Shown: positions 31,908-45,056 of the stretch, in pieces | Layout of the letters: every line of letters starts with the position of its first letter | Position numbering within the stretch: the stretch's first letter is position 1 | NCBI RefSeq assembly: GCF_902167145.1 | Contig: NC_050101.1 | Span: forward strand, 113,179,789-113,243,788 | DNA length: 64,000 bases | From: Zea mays | Taxonomy: Eukaryota; Streptophyta; Magnoliopsida; Poales; Poaceae | Reading direction: 5' to 3' | Translations under genes and position numbers: made by a program | Notes under the pieces: generated by a model | The model's input: the letters and a program-made list of their open reading frames with translations, nothing else | Databases searched by the model: none | Told to the model about the DNA's origin: nothing

Positions 31908-34062
31908 ATGTCGGGAGATCACGTCAAGAAGGAGATGGTGACCGGCGAGAAGCCCGCCACAAGCCATGGGAAGGCTCCATCCGGAGAGTCCGGCAACAAG
32001 GTGAAGGGATCCCCTTCACACGACAAGTCGCGTCAGAGCGGCGAAAAGAAAAAGAAGATGAAGAAGGTAGTCTACTACGAGACTGACTCTTCATCGCCAT
32101 CCACTTCCGGCTCCGACACGCCGTCCATCACTTCTAAGCGCCATGAGCGCAAGAAGTTTAGTAAGATCCCCTTACGCTATCCTCGCATTTCCAAACGCAC
32201 CCCTTTACTTTCTGTCCCACTAGGAAAACCACCGGTTTTTTACGGTGAAGATTATTGTATGTGGAGTGATAAAATGAGGCACCATCTAACCTCACTCCAC
32301 GCTAGCATTTGGTACATTGTTGAGTTTGGTGCACAGGAACCATCCATGGGGGATGAAGGCTATGACTCGGACGAAGTAGCCCAAATCCGGCACTTCAACT
32401 CCCAAGCCACCACTATACTCCTCGCCTCTCTAAGTCGAGAGGAGTATAACAAGGTGCAAGGGTTGAAGAGCGCCAAAGAAATTTGGGATGTACTAAAGAC
32501 TGCGCACGAAGGAGACGAGGTGACCAAGATCACCAAGAGGGAAACGATCGAGGGGGAGCTCGATCGCTTCATGCTTCACCAAGGGGAGGATCCACAAGCC
32601 ATGTACAACCGGCTCAAGACCTTGGTGAACCAAGTGCGCAACCTCGGGAGCACTAAATGGGATGACCATGAAATGGTCAAGGTTATTCTTAGATCACTCG
32701 TATTTCTTAATCCTACTCAAGTTCAATTAATTCGTGGTGATCCAAGATATAAACTAATGTCTCCTGAGGAAGTAATAGGAAAATTTGTGAGCTTTGAGTT
32801 GATGATCAAAGGCTCCAAGAAAATCATCGAGCAAGGCACCTCCTCCACACCCGATGTGCAACCCGTTGCTTTCAAGGCAATAGAGGAGAAGAAAGAAGAC
32901 TCTACACCTAGTAGGGTCCCCATCGACGCCTCCAAGCTCGACAACGAGGAAATGGCGCTCATCATCAAGAGCTTTCGCCAAATTCTCAAGCAAAGGAGGG
33001 GGAAGGACAACAAGCTCCGCTCCAAGAAAGTTTGCTACAAGTGTGGTAAGCCCGGTCATTTTATTGCAAAATGTCCATTATCTAGTGATAGTGACAGGGG
33101 CGACGACAAGAAGTGAAAGAGAAGAGAAAAGAAGAGATACTACAAGAAGAAGGGCGGCGATGCCCATGTTTGCCGGGAGTGGGACTCCGACGAGAGCTCC
33201 ACCGACTCCTCCTCCGACGAGGACGCCACAAACATCGCCATCACCAAGGGCCTTCTCTTCCCCAACGTCGGCCACAAGTGCCTCATGGCAAAGGACGGCA
33301 AGAAGAAGGTAAAATCTAGATCCTGCACTAAGTATGCAACATCTAGTGATGAGGCTAATTCTAGTGATGATGAGGATGATTTATTGACACTTTTTGCTAA
33401 CCTAAACATGCAACAAAAGGAGAAATTAAATGAATTAATTAGTGCTATTCATGATAAGGATGAACTCTTAGATAGTCAAGAGGACTTTCTAATTAAAGAA
33501 AATAAAAAGCATGTTAAGGTTAAAAATGCTAATGCTCTAGAGGTAGAAAAATGTGAAAAATTGTCTAGTGAGCTAAGCACTTGCCATGATGTTATTTCCA
33601 ACCTTAGAAATGAAAATGTCAAATTAATTGCTAAGGTTGAGAAATCAAATATTGTGATGATTCGATTGACAATCTTAGAAATGATTATACTAGTTCAATT
33701 GCTAAGATTGAAAAATTAAATGCCTCTCTTGCTAGCCTTAGAGATGAAAATGAAAAATTAATTGCTAAGGCTAAGGAATTAAATGTTTGCAATGTTTCCA
33801 TTTCCAATCTTAGAGATGAAAATGCTATATTACATGCTAAGATTGTTGAACTAAATTCTTGCAAACCCTCTACATCTACCGTTGAGCATGTTACTATTTG
33901 CACTAGATGTAGAGACATTAATGTTGATGCTATTCATGATCACCTAGAGTTAATTAAGAAACAAAATGATCACATAGCTCAACTTAGTGCTAAGATTGAT
34001 AAGCATGACTTAGAAAATGAAAAATTTAAATTTGCTAGAAGCATGCTCTATAGTGGGAGACG
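31908..34062 (+). pseudogene. gag: gag of Sirevirus #3, first part
   Basis: Starts at ATG 31908 with the same layout as Sirevirus #2: basic N-terminus, copia gag domain, CCHC knuckle (CYKCGKPGHFIAKC near 33030-33071), acidic patch and LRNEN-type coiled-coil repeats. A TGA at 33114-33116 lies just after the zinc knuckle, and a one-base deletion near 33650 shifts the frame. It is cut at 34062 by the Tekay element and resumes at 44582. Confidence 0.9.
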
Positions 34063-37000
34063 TGTAACACCCACTTTGTAATAATATGAATAGAGAAAAC
34101 AATTTCTCCTTAGGTCAGTTTAACCTTTGTGCATCATCACATGTGAACACCATGTCCAAAAACAATTAATAAAAAGGATATACTATTAAATTGTGCATCA
34201 TGCTGAGGTTTTATTTGGTGTGCATTTTGTGACAACATAAAATAAAAAAATGTGACAAGGAATATATTAAAAAAAGCCCAAAGTGGAATTTAAAACCTAA
34301 AAGAGATTCTAGAATTTAGAAAAGAGAAACAAACATCTATTATGTGATATAAGAATATAAATGATATATATAAATATATCTCCAAATTGGAACTTGTCAT
34401 GGCACAATATAATAAAAGGATAAATTTGTCACAAGTTTGAATTTAAAACTAGAATTTAAATTTGAATTGGAAAATCTAAAAGGGAAAAGAGAAAGGAAAA
34501 TATAAAAAGAAAAAGGGAAAACAACTTATATGGGTCGCGGCCCTCATTTCTGGCCCATCCCCACAGTTCATCCCGCGCGGCCCAACTTGGCCGTCCGCTC
34601 GCCCTGGGTGGCGTGCCGACACGTGGGGCCTGTGTGCCAGTCAAACGAGCGCGTGGGATCTTCGGGCTGTGGCGATGACGGGTGGGACCCGCACGTCAGA
34701 AGCTTCTTCTCCCCCCCAGTTTTCGGATCCACTGCTTGCACTGCACTCCGTTGACCGAATCGCAGGGCCGGATTCCTCGGTTGGGCCGTTTCAACCGCTG
34801 TCGCCCTGAATTGCGGCTCGGATTCCAGGCAATAAAGCCGAGACCTGACCTAGATGCTGTGCCGCCGCCTGCACTCTGCTGTTGCGCACTCGCTGCCGCG
34901 CCATCCCCTTTCAGCATAACGCCTCGGCCATGAACTTCATCCTCCTGCCTCCAGCCTCTGGTTCTTGCCCAGGTCGCGGGTATCGCCAGTAGGCAGGGAT
35001 CGCTCTCGCACGGGACCTAGCGCTGGAGGTCAGTCGTGGTGGGCGAATTGGCCGTCGGAGTTGGGGAAGAGGGCCACGGATACAAGCCTCGCCGCCGAGA
35101 CCACTGACCATCTCCTATGCGGTAAGAACTCTATCATCTTGCTCGAATCGCCCATAGTATCGTATCGCGCCGCGTGTGACCGTGTAGAGAACTTGGGGGG
35201 CTGGGAATTGGTTGCCGTGATGGCTCCGGCATCTGGGGACCGCACCATCGCGGTGACTGGAGCACTTGGATCTCAATTAGTGAAATTGAGCTTACGATTA
35301 GAGTCGTCGTGAACTTCGCATTGTGTTGGTACCCTCGGGTACGCTTATGGGGCATCGGGACACCAAATGGCATGCTCGCCGGCGTTCGGCCGCCGCGGGA
35401 GGGCGGCGCCGCCGCGCGGATGGCCCAGGAAGGGGAGAGATGAGCTCGATCCGGCGATATCGTTACGGAGGGCTAGGATTAGGTAATGTGTACCCCCTTC
35501 ATGCGATCATATCGCGACCGTTGGATCGCTGGTGAACGACTCGGATCAGACCCAGAAGCCCCTTTTAGGTGATCGAATCCGATCCGTAGGATTTGGATCC
35601 GATGATCGGGATTACATACCGATTCACGCGGATGTTGTTTTAATCTGGTGCGTACATCTCAGATCTGATGGCCAATAGCACCCGATACCCTTTCGCTTTG
35701 CTCATTTACATAAGAAACCCTATGATATTTGAGAATGAACCCGCCGTCCGCAGTCACTATTCACTGAGTCTAGGCATTTATGCGCGCGGGCCCCTGGACT
35801 TCCCAGATATTGACGCCCAGTCCAGAGTAGATTAAAAATAGAGAAATGATATTAGAAATTCGTTTTTAATACAAAAACAATTCTAGAAACTTGTTTATTC
35901 CATAGAAAATTCATTTTTGCTCCAAATTGAACCATTCCAATTTATAAAATTTTGTAATAATATTCTCTATCATTTAGTATCACTGTTTTGACATGAACTC
36001 AGTTAGAAAATTAATTTATCATCTAATCCTATTTTAATCACATTAAACATTAGGAAATTCATAACTTGAACTCTATAACTCCAAATTTAATGGTTCCAGT
36101 TCCTGTGATCTCATTTTAAGGTGTAGATTTTTACTGTATATTTCATTTGCATGTTTGATGTGATGTTAATTTGTGCTATACTATGTATGTATTGTGTTGA
36201 TGCGAGTAGACGAGCAAGCCACTGTGGATTCTGAGGTTCAGCAAGTAGAGATAGCTGAGCAGGAGCTCATTGAAGGCAAGTTGTGCCCTTGATCACTTAC
36301 TTTTTCCCAGCCATGTTCTTATTAATTATAATGATCTGCATAGGATAATTTTGATGGGACCCAATAGGTTACCCTAGTTTTGGCTATCTTTATACCTTGT
36401 TCACCACTGAAATATTTCTTTGGGTAGTACCTGCTATTGCTTTATATGGATTTGGGTATGAAGATACTTTATTCATAATTACTCTTTTATTCTCTTTTAT
36501 TATTACTGTTCATGTTAAGATCATTATGTTAATGGGAACATGGAGCGACCACCCGGGAAAACAGTGCTACCACAAGGGTATAATGGGACGCCCTTGGCTG
36601 ATTAACTAGGAAAGCTAGTGGAGGTCTTCCTTACCCGAAAGGGGCAAGGGCAGTAGGGGAGTGGTCAGTGTAGGGAGGTCCTTGGTTGATTTTGCTGCGA
36701 TGGCGGTCAGGCAAGAACCCTGCATTGGAGCTTCCTATAAACTGTAGCGGGATTTCTGAAGCTAGTGGAACTTTGTAAAGGCCTCGTAGTGTTACCCTGC
36801 CTCGCCTCCTCGGTAGAGGTGTATGGGATTGGCCATCTCTTGGCAGATGGGTAACATGACTTGTGGGTAAAGATGCGCAACCTCTGCAGAGTGTAAAACT
36901 GGTATACTAGCCGTGCTCACGGTCATGAGCGGCTCGGACCCTCACATGATTAATTTATGGAACTGAAATTCAATTTGACATCTGCATCGCATTTGGGATT

Positions 37001-37501
37001 ATTTTTCTACTACTTTTCTTTATTATTATTAAGGTTTGGTATTTACTTACACTTAGTAAATGCTAATAAAATTTTGACCAACTTATAAAAGCAATGCTCA
37101 GCCTCAGCCTTTACTTCATTGATTAGCCTTACACTTCATGAACTCCCACCTTTGGTGAGTTCATGCCACATTATTCCCCACAACTTGTTGAGCGATGAAC
37201 GTATGTGAGCTCACTCTTGCTGTCTCACACCCCCCACAGGAGAAGAACAGGTGGTTCAGGAGGAGCCACAAGGCGAGGAGTTTGATCTGATCTAGGTGGC
37301 GTTTCTCAGTCGACATTGGCGCCAACGATACTTAGTTCGTTTTATAATTATTCTTTTATTTTGTAATAAGTCTTCCGCTATGTAATAAGTACTCTGATGT
37401 TTTGTGACATTTATCTCTATACACTCTGTTATATATATGTTGTCTTCTTGGCGCATGTATGAGATGCACCTGGCTTTGTTCCTTAAAGCCCGGGTGTTAC
37501 A
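34063..37501 (+). repeat. 5' LTR of Tekay element (3439 bp)
   Basis: An AT-rich start, a GC-rich block near 34530-35540, and an AT-rich end. Two short segments look like exon pieces: 36208-36273 and 37241-37296 (ending DLI-stop). Short open frames in the GC-rich block recur in the 3' LTR simply because the LTR is repeated; they are not called as genes. Confidence 0.93.
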
Positions 37502-37505
37502 GAAG

Positions 37506-37517
37506 TGGTATCAGAGG
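37506..37517 (+). promoter_or_regulatory. Primer-binding site, Tekay element
   Basis: TGGTATCAGAGG begins four bases after the LTR end. It is complementary to the initiator methionine tRNA tail apart from the last base. Confidence 0.85.
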
Positions 37518-38180
37518 AAATGTTGACTGTAGGACGAAACCTAGATAGAAATGGACAAACCCTTACCTACTTATCTTATTCTGAATCATTCTATACTTAC
37601 CTTACTCTGATTCTTTCTACACTTATCTTGATTCTGTCTCACCTTCTACTGTTCTAATCTGATCATTCTTACCTTTTCTACTCTGAGACAAGATGGATTT
37701 CACGCTTTGGAATCCCTACCCCTGTGACATTTTTAAGAGATAGGAGACCTAAGACAAAAATTGAAACTATTTTCTCTATTAAAAAAAATTGGTTGATTGT
37801 TCTGATGATAACTGCTTGATTTGCTTCTTTGATTGATTGAAACATTATAGTTGGGCATCTTAGCATGTACCACTATAAGGTAATGTATTAGCTTAGGTGG
37901 GTGACACACTAATCTACTTAGCTAATAAATCCCCCGCAGTAACATTCCCTATAATTACTCGCCTTGTCTACAATTCTTCCTTTCTTACCCTGTGTTTCTA
38001 ATCAAGATGGGCTACCCCTATAGTGTTAGAAGAGAGCACTATAGGCGTGATCCTTGGTATATCATGGTTAAGAAAGGCAAAGGTAGTTTATACACTGTGC
38101 TAAAGAAGCCATTGAACTCACCAGTTCCAAAGGAGAAAGATTTGAAGTTGGAATTGCAGCAACTATCACCATCAGACTAG
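37518..38180 (+). other. Tekay leader and remnant between primer site and RT
   Basis: A run of CTTACCTTACTCTGATTC-like CT-rich words followed by unrecognisable sequence. The gag and protease expected here are absent. Confidence 0.65.
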
Positions 38181-39728
38181 CAACATTCTTAGTAGATGAG
38201 AAATTTGTTGGTGGCAACATCCGTGTGGTTAGAGATTTTTCGGTTGTCTTTCCAAAAAGAGTTACCAAGGAAGCCACCAGATAGAGAAGTTGAGTTTGTT
38301 ATTGATCTCTTACCTGGAACCGCTCCTATTTCTAAACGGCCATACAGGATGTCCGTAGAAGAACTAAAGGAACTTAAGAAGCAATTAACAGAATTACAAG
38401 AGGCTGGGTACATTCGTCTGAATTCTTCACCTTGTGGAGCGCCGGTTCTATTTGTACAGAAGGAAGAAGGATCACAAGGGATGTGCGTGGATTATAGGTT
38501 CCTTAACGATGTCACTGTGAAGGACAAGTGTCCAATACCCCGCATTGAGGAGTTATTTAATCAGATGAGAGGTGCAAGGGTATTCTCCAAGATTGACCTC
38601 CGATCGGGTTACCATCAAATGAAGATTAGACCATCGGATATTCCTAAGACAGCTTTCTCAACCCGATATGGATTATATGAGTTCACTGTTATGTCTTTTG
38701 GATTAACCAATGCACCAGCTTATTTCATGAATTTGATGAATAAGGTGTTTATGGAGTATTTGGACAGATTCGTCGTGGTGTTTATCGACGATATTCTTAT
38801 CTATTCTAAGAATGAAAGTGATCATGAACAACACCTAAGGTTGGTGCTACAGAAGCTACGAGATAATCAACTCTACGCTAAGTTCAGCAAGTGTGAGTTT
38901 TGGATTGACGAGGTGCCATTCCTTGGACATATCATTTCTAATGGAGGGATATCAGTGGATCCTGCTAAAGTCAAGGAGATAGTGGTGTGGAGCATACCCA
39001 CTACAGTTACGGAGGTTCGGAGTTTCTTGGGACTTGCAGGCTATTATCGGAGATTTATTGAAGGATTTTCTAAGTTTGCTAAGCCCATGACCTCACTTAT
39101 GGAGAAGGGAAGAGAATTTAAGTGGGATGAGAAATGCCAAGAGAGCTTTGATCAATTGAAGGAGAGATTGATGTCACCGCCAGTATTGATTATGCCAGAT
39201 CTGCAGAAGGGATTTGACATTTATTGTGATGCATGTGGCCAAGGATTGGGATGCGTGCTCATGCAAGAAGGACATGTGATCGCCTATGCATCTCGTCGGT
39301 TGCGGAAACATGAATTAAACTACCCTACTCATGACTTGGAACTTGCAGCCGTTGTGCATGCACTTAAGATTTGGAGGCATTATATTATGGGAACCAAGTG
39401 TCAAGTATATACGGATCATAAGAGTTTGAAGTATATATTCACTCAGAAGGATCTCAACCTTAGGCAACGCCGTTGGTTGGAACTCATTAAGGATTATGAT
39501 TTGGAGATTCACTATCACCCAGGCAAGGCGAATTTGGTTGCAGATGCCTTGAGTCGGATAGAGCATGTTCACTCCGCTTTCGTTGTCCAGCTACCTAATG
39601 AATTAGCAAAAGATTTTGAGAGACTCAACCTGGGAATTGTTACACATACGGAAGGAGTGACTATTGAATTGGAACCTACCTTGGAGCAAGAAATTCGTAA
39701 AGGTCAGGTTGGTGATGCCAAAATCTAG
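38181..39728 (+). pseudogene. pol: Tekay pol: reverse transcriptase and RNase H
   Basis: Ty3/gypsy polymerase. [20 protein letters not shown] marks the start of [15 protein letters not shown] and [11 protein letters not shown] (active site, near 38780-38810) follow, then [11 protein letters not shown], the RNase H core with [15 protein letters not shown] (near 39220-39265), and LVADALSR. The upstream frame joins only after a one-base insertion in an A run near 38258. The frame ends at a TAG (39726-39728) where the family continues into integrase. RT itself is open for 510 codons, but no gag-pol start exists. Confidence 0.88.
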
Positions 39729-41095
39729 GAGATCAAGGATCTGATAACAGAAGGTCGAGGTCCGGAAATTCACGGAGGATGAGCAAGGCACAATATGGTT
39801 CAAGGATCGGATATGAGTTCCTAAGATTGATAGCCTTCATGAGACTATATTGAAGGAGGCCCATGATTCGGATTATTCTATTCATCCTGGTAGTACCAAG
39901 ATGTATCAGGATTTGAAGTAAAAGTATTGGTGGTATGACTGAAGAGAGATGTGGCTGCACCTGTGGTTATGTGCGATGTGTGTCAAAGAGTTAAGGCTAA
40001 ACACCAGAGGCCAGCTGGACTACTACACCCATTAAAGCTACCCGAATGGAAGTGGAAAGAGATTGGTATGGATTTTATTACTGGATTGCCTCGCACCCAG
40101 AAAGGATATGATGCTATATGAGTGATTGTGGACAGATTGACAAAAGTGGCTCATTTCATACCTATGAGGACTAATTACATGGGAGCCAAGCTAGCAGAAT
40201 TGTATATGACTTGGATAGTTTGTCTACATGGAGTGCCTAAGAAGATCGTTTTGGATAGAGGATCACAGTTTACCTCCAGATTTTGGAAAAAAATCTTGAG
40301 AATATGGATACGAAGTTGAAATTTAGTTCGGCCTACCATCCTCAGACTGATGGACAGACTGAAAGGTCTAATCAAGTATTGGAGGACATGTTGAGAGCTT
40401 GTGGCCTTCAGCATGGTAGTAGTTGGGACAAGAGTCTACCTTATGCTGAGTTCTCATATAATAATAGCTACCAGGCCAGTTTGAAGATGTCACCGTTTGA
40501 GGCTTTATATGGCAGAAAGTGCAGGACTCCATTATATTGGGATCAAACTGGTGAAAGGCAGTTGTTTGGACCTGAGATTATACAAGAAGCAGAGGAACAA
40601 GTTCAGCAAATAAGGGAGAATTTGAGAACTGCATAGTCAAGGCAGAAAAGCTATGCTGATACCCGGAGAAGACTGCTTGAGTTTAAGGAGGGTGAATATG
40701 TCTATTTGAAGGTGTCACCACTCCGGGGTATGAGAAGATTTAAAGTCAAAGGAAAGTTGTCCCCTCGCTTTATTGGACCCTTCTTAATTCTAAAGCGAGT
40801 GGGAGAGGTTGCATATCAATTGGAGTTACCGGATCATCTCGCGGATGTTCACGATGTCTTTCATGTATCTTAGCTGAAGAAATGTCTCAGGGTGCCTGAA
40901 GAACAGTTACCAATGGAAGACCTTAGCGTTCAAGATGACCCATCAAGATTTTGGATACTTTGACTCGAGTTACGAGGAATAAGGTTATAAAGACGTGCAA
41001 AGTGCAATGGAGCCACCACGGTGAAGATGAAGCAACTTGGGAAAGAGAAGAAGAGCTTCGTATAGATTTTCCTCACCTTTTCCCTGGATCTTCCT
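39729..41095 (+). pseudogene. pol: Tekay pol: integrase and chromodomain, heavily broken
   Basis: Recognisable in pieces: the integrase zinc-finger region (CDVCQRVKAKHQRPAG near 39973-40020), the core (MDFITGLPRT near 40070, VLDRGSQFTS near 40250, then HPQTDGQTER near 40338), and a C-terminal WSHHGEDEATWEREEELR (near 41010-41065), which is the conserved end of a chromovirus chromodomain. There are frameshifts near 39760 and 40290 and stops near 39819, 39918, 40120, 40634 and 40871. Confidence 0.85.
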
Positions 41096-41135
41096 AAATC
41101 TCGAGGACGAGATTATTTTTAAGGGGGGTAGGATT

Positions 41136-44100
41136 TGTAACACCCACTTTGTAATAATATGAATAGAGAAAACAATTTCTCCTTAGGTCAGTTTAACCTT
41201 TGTGCATCATCACATGTGAACACCATGTCCAAAAACAATTAATAAAAAGGATATACTATTAAATTGTGCATCATGCTGAGGTTTTATTTGGTGTGCATTT
41301 TGTGACAACATAAAATAAAAAAATGTGACAAGGAATATATTAAAAAAAGCCCAAAGTGGAATTTAAAACCTAAAAGAGATTCTAGAATTTAGAAAAGAGA
41401 AACAAACATCTATTATGTGATATAAGAATATAAATGATATATATAAATATATCTCCAAATTGGAACTTGTCATGGCACAATATAATAAAAGGATAAATTT
41501 GTCACAAGTTTGAATTTAAAACTAGAATTTAAATTTGAATTGGAAAATCTAAAAGGGAAAAGAGAAAGGAAAATATAAAAAGAAAAAGGGAAAACAACTT
41601 ATATGGGTCGCGGCCCTCATTTCTGGCCCATCCCCACAGTTCATCCCGCGCGGCCCAACTTGGCCGTCCGCGCGCCCTGGGTGGCGTGCCGACACGTGGG
41701 GCCTGTGTGCCAGTCAAACGAGCGCGTGGGATCTTCGGGCTGTGGCGATGACGGGTGGGACCCGCACGTCAGAAGCTTCTTCTCCCCCCCCAGTTTTCGG
41801 ATCCACCGCTTGCACTGCACTCCGTTGACCGAATCGCAGGGCCGGATTCCTCGGTTGGGCCGTTTCAACCGCTGTCGCCCTGAATTGCGGCTCGGATTCC
41901 AGGCAATAAAGCCGAGACCTGACCTAGATGCTGCGCCGCCGCCTGCACTCTGCTGTTGCGCACTCGCTGCCGCGCCATCCCCTTTCAGCATAACGCCTCG
42001 GCCATGAACTTCATCCTCCTGCCTCCAGCCTCTGGTTCTTGCCCAGGTCGCGGGTATCGCCAGTAGGTAGGGATCGCTCTCGCACGGGACCTAGCGCTGG
42101 AGGTCAGTCGTGGTGGGCGAATTGGCCGTCGGAGTTGGGGAAGAGGGCCGCGGATACAAGCCTCGCCGCCGAGACCACTGACCATCTCCTATGCGGTAAG
42201 AACTCTATCATCTTGCTCGAATCGCCCATAGTATCGTATCGCGCCGCGTGTGACCGTGTAGAGAACTTGGGGGGCTGGGAATTGGTTGCCGTGATGGCTC
42301 CGGCATCTGGGGACCGCACCATCGCGGTGACTGGAGCACTTGGATCTCAATTAGTGAAATTGAGCTTACGATTAGAGTCGTCGTGAACTTCGCATTGTGT
42401 TGGTACCCTCGGGTACGCTTATGGGGCATCGGGACACCAAATGGCATGCTCGCCGGCGTTCGGCCGCCGCGGGAGGGCGGCGCCGCCGCGCGGATGGCCC
42501 AGGAAGGGGAGAGATGAGCTCGATCCGGCGATATCGTTACGGAGGGCTAGGATTAGGTAATGTGTACCCCCTTCATGCGATCATATCGCGACCGTTGGAT
42601 CGCTGGTGAACGACTCGGATCAGACCCAGAAGCCCCTTTTAGGTGATCGAATCCGATCCGTAGGATTTGGATCCGATGATCGGGATTACATACCGATTCA
42701 CGCGGATGTTGTTTTAATCTGGTGCGTACATCTCAGATCTGATGGCCAATAGCACCCGATACCCTTTCGCTTTGCTCATTTACATAAGAAACCCTATGAT
42801 ATTTGAGAATGAACCCGCCGTCCGCAGTCACTATTCACTGAGTCTAGGCATTTATGCGCGCGGGCCCCTGGACTTCCCAGATATTGACGCCCAGTCCAGA
42901 GTAGATTAAAAATAGAGAAATGATATTAGAAATTCGTTTTTAATACAAAAACAATTCTAGAAACTTGTTTATTCCATAGAAAATTCATTTTTGCTCCAAA
43001 TTGAACCATTCCAATTTATAAAATTTTGTAATAATATTCTCTATCATTTAGTATCACTGTTTTGACATGAACTCAGTTAGAAAATTAATTTATCATCTAA
43101 TCCTATTTTAATCACATTAAACATTAGGAAATTCATAACTTGAACTCTATAACTCCAAATTTAATGGTTCCAGTTCCTGTGATCTCATTTTAAGGTGTAG
43201 ATTTTTACTGTATATTTCATTTGCATGTTTGATGTGATGTTAATTTGTGCTATACTATGTATGTATTGTGTTGATGCGAGTAGACGAGCAAGCCACTGTG
43301 GATTCTGAGGTTCAGCAAGTAGAGATAGCTGAGCAGGAGCTCATTGAAGGCAAGTTGTGCCCTTGATCACTTACTTTTTCCCAGCCATGTTCTTATTAAT
43401 TATAATGATCTGCATAGGATAATTTTGATGGGACCCAATAGGTTACCCTAGTTTTGGCTATCTTTATACCTTGTTCACCACTGAAATATTTCTTTGGGTA
43501 GTACCTGCTATTGCTTTATATGGATTTGGGTATGAAGATACTTTATTCATAATTACTCTTTTATTCTCTTTTATTATTACTGTTCATGTTAAGATCATTA
43601 TGTTAATGGGAACATGGAGCGACCACCCGGGAAAACAGTGCTACCACAAGGGTATAATGGGACGCCCTTGGCTGATTAACTAGGAAAGCTAGTGGAGGTC
43701 TTCCTTACCCGAAAGGGGCAAGGGCAGTAGGGGAGTGGTCAGTGTAGGGAGGTCCTTGGTTGATTTTGCTGCGATGGCGGTCAGGCAAGAACCCTGCATT
43801 GGAGCTTCCTATAAACTGTAGCGGGATTTCTGAAGCTAGTGGAACTTTGTAAAGGCCTCGTAGTGTTACCCTGCCTCGCCTCCTCGGTAGAGGTGTATGG
43901 GATTGGCCATCTCTTGGCAGATGGGTAACATGACTTGTGGGTAAAGATGCGCAACCTCTGCAGAGTGTAAAACTGGTATACTAGCCGTGCTCACGGTCAT
44001 GAGCGGCTCGGACCCTCACATGATTAATTTATGGAACTTAAATTCAATTTGACATCTGCATCGCATTTGGGATTATTTTTCTACTACTTTTCTTTATTAT

Positions 44101-44576
44101 TATTAAGGTTTGGTATTTACTTACACTTAGTAAATGCTAATAAAATTTTGACCAACTTATAAAAGCAATGCTCAGCCTCAGCCTTTACTTCATTGATTAG
44201 CCTTACACTTCATGAACTCCCACCTTTGGTGAGTTCATGCCACATTATTCCCCACAACTTGTTGAGCGATGAACGTATGTGAGCTCACTCTTGCTGTCTC
44301 ACACCCCCCCACAGGAGAAGAACAGGTGGTTCAGGAGGAGCCACAAGGCGAGGAGTTTGATCTGATCTAGGTGGCGTTTCTCAGTCGACATTGGCGCCAA
44401 CGATCCTTAGTTCGTTTTATAATTATTCTTTTATTTTGTAATAAGTCTTCCGCTATGTAATAAGTACTCTGATGTTTTGTGACATTTATCTCTATACACT
44501 CTGTTATATATATGTTGTCTTCTTGGCGCATGTATGAGATGCACCTGGCTTTGTTCCTTAAAGCCCGGGTGTTACA
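41136..44576 (+). repeat. 3' LTR of Tekay element (3441 bp)
   Basis: Almost identical to 34063-37501. A purine tract (AAGGGGGGTAGGA, 41121-41133) precedes it. Confidence 0.93.
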
Positions 44577-44581
44577 AGACG

Positions 44582-45056
44582 TCCTGGCATTAAGGATGGC
44601 ATTGGCTTCCAACAGGGAGACAATCTCAAACTCAATGCCCCTCCTAAAAGATTGTCTAACTTTGTTAAGGGCAAGGCTCCCATGCCTCAGGATAACGAGG
44701 GCTACATTTTGTACCCTGCCGGTTATCCCGAGCACAAAATTAGGAGAATTCACTCTAGGAAGTCTCACTCTGGCTCTAATCATGCTTTTATGTATAAGAG
44801 TGAGGCATCTAGTTCTAGGCAATCAACCCGTGCTAAATTGCCTAAGAAGAAAACTCCTATTGCATCAAATGAACCTAATATTTCATTCAAGACTTTTGAT
44901 GCATCATATGTTTTAACTAACAAATCGGGCAAAGTAGTTGCCAAATATGTTGGGGGCAAACACAAGGGATCAAAGACTTGTGTTTGGGTACCCAAAGTTC
45001 TTGTATCTAATGTCAAAGGACCCAAACCTATTTGGGTACCTAAAATCAAGAACTAA
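44582..45056 (+). pseudogene. gag: gag of Sirevirus #3, C-terminal part
   Basis: Continues gag after the Tekay element (GIKDGIGFQQGDN, PKRLSNFVKGKAPMPQ, SYVLTNKSGKVVAKY) and ends at TAA 45054-45056, matching the Sirevirus #2 gag end. Pol starts in the +1 frame here, overlapping this end. Confidence 0.88.

Larger units (their letters stand above)
34063..44576 (+). mobile_element. Tekay-type Ty3/gypsy chromovirus, long LTRs, gag missing
   Basis: 10.5 kb, flanked by AGACG (34058-34062 and 44577-44581). LTRs are 34063-37501 and 41136-44576, starting TGTAACACCC and ending CGGGTGTTACA. The interior is only 3.6 kb: primer site, no recognisable gag or protease, a decayed reverse transcriptase/RNase H/integrase, and a chromodomain-like tail. 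I found only about eight differences between the LTRs by eye, so the insertion is very young, although the coding part is badly damaged. Confidence 0.93.

Noticed and set aside
34530..35535. Open frames in the GC-rich block of the Tekay LTR, repeated at 41603-42609
   Set aside because: They are duplicated only because both LTRs are. They have no recognisable domain and lie in LTR regulatory sequence.
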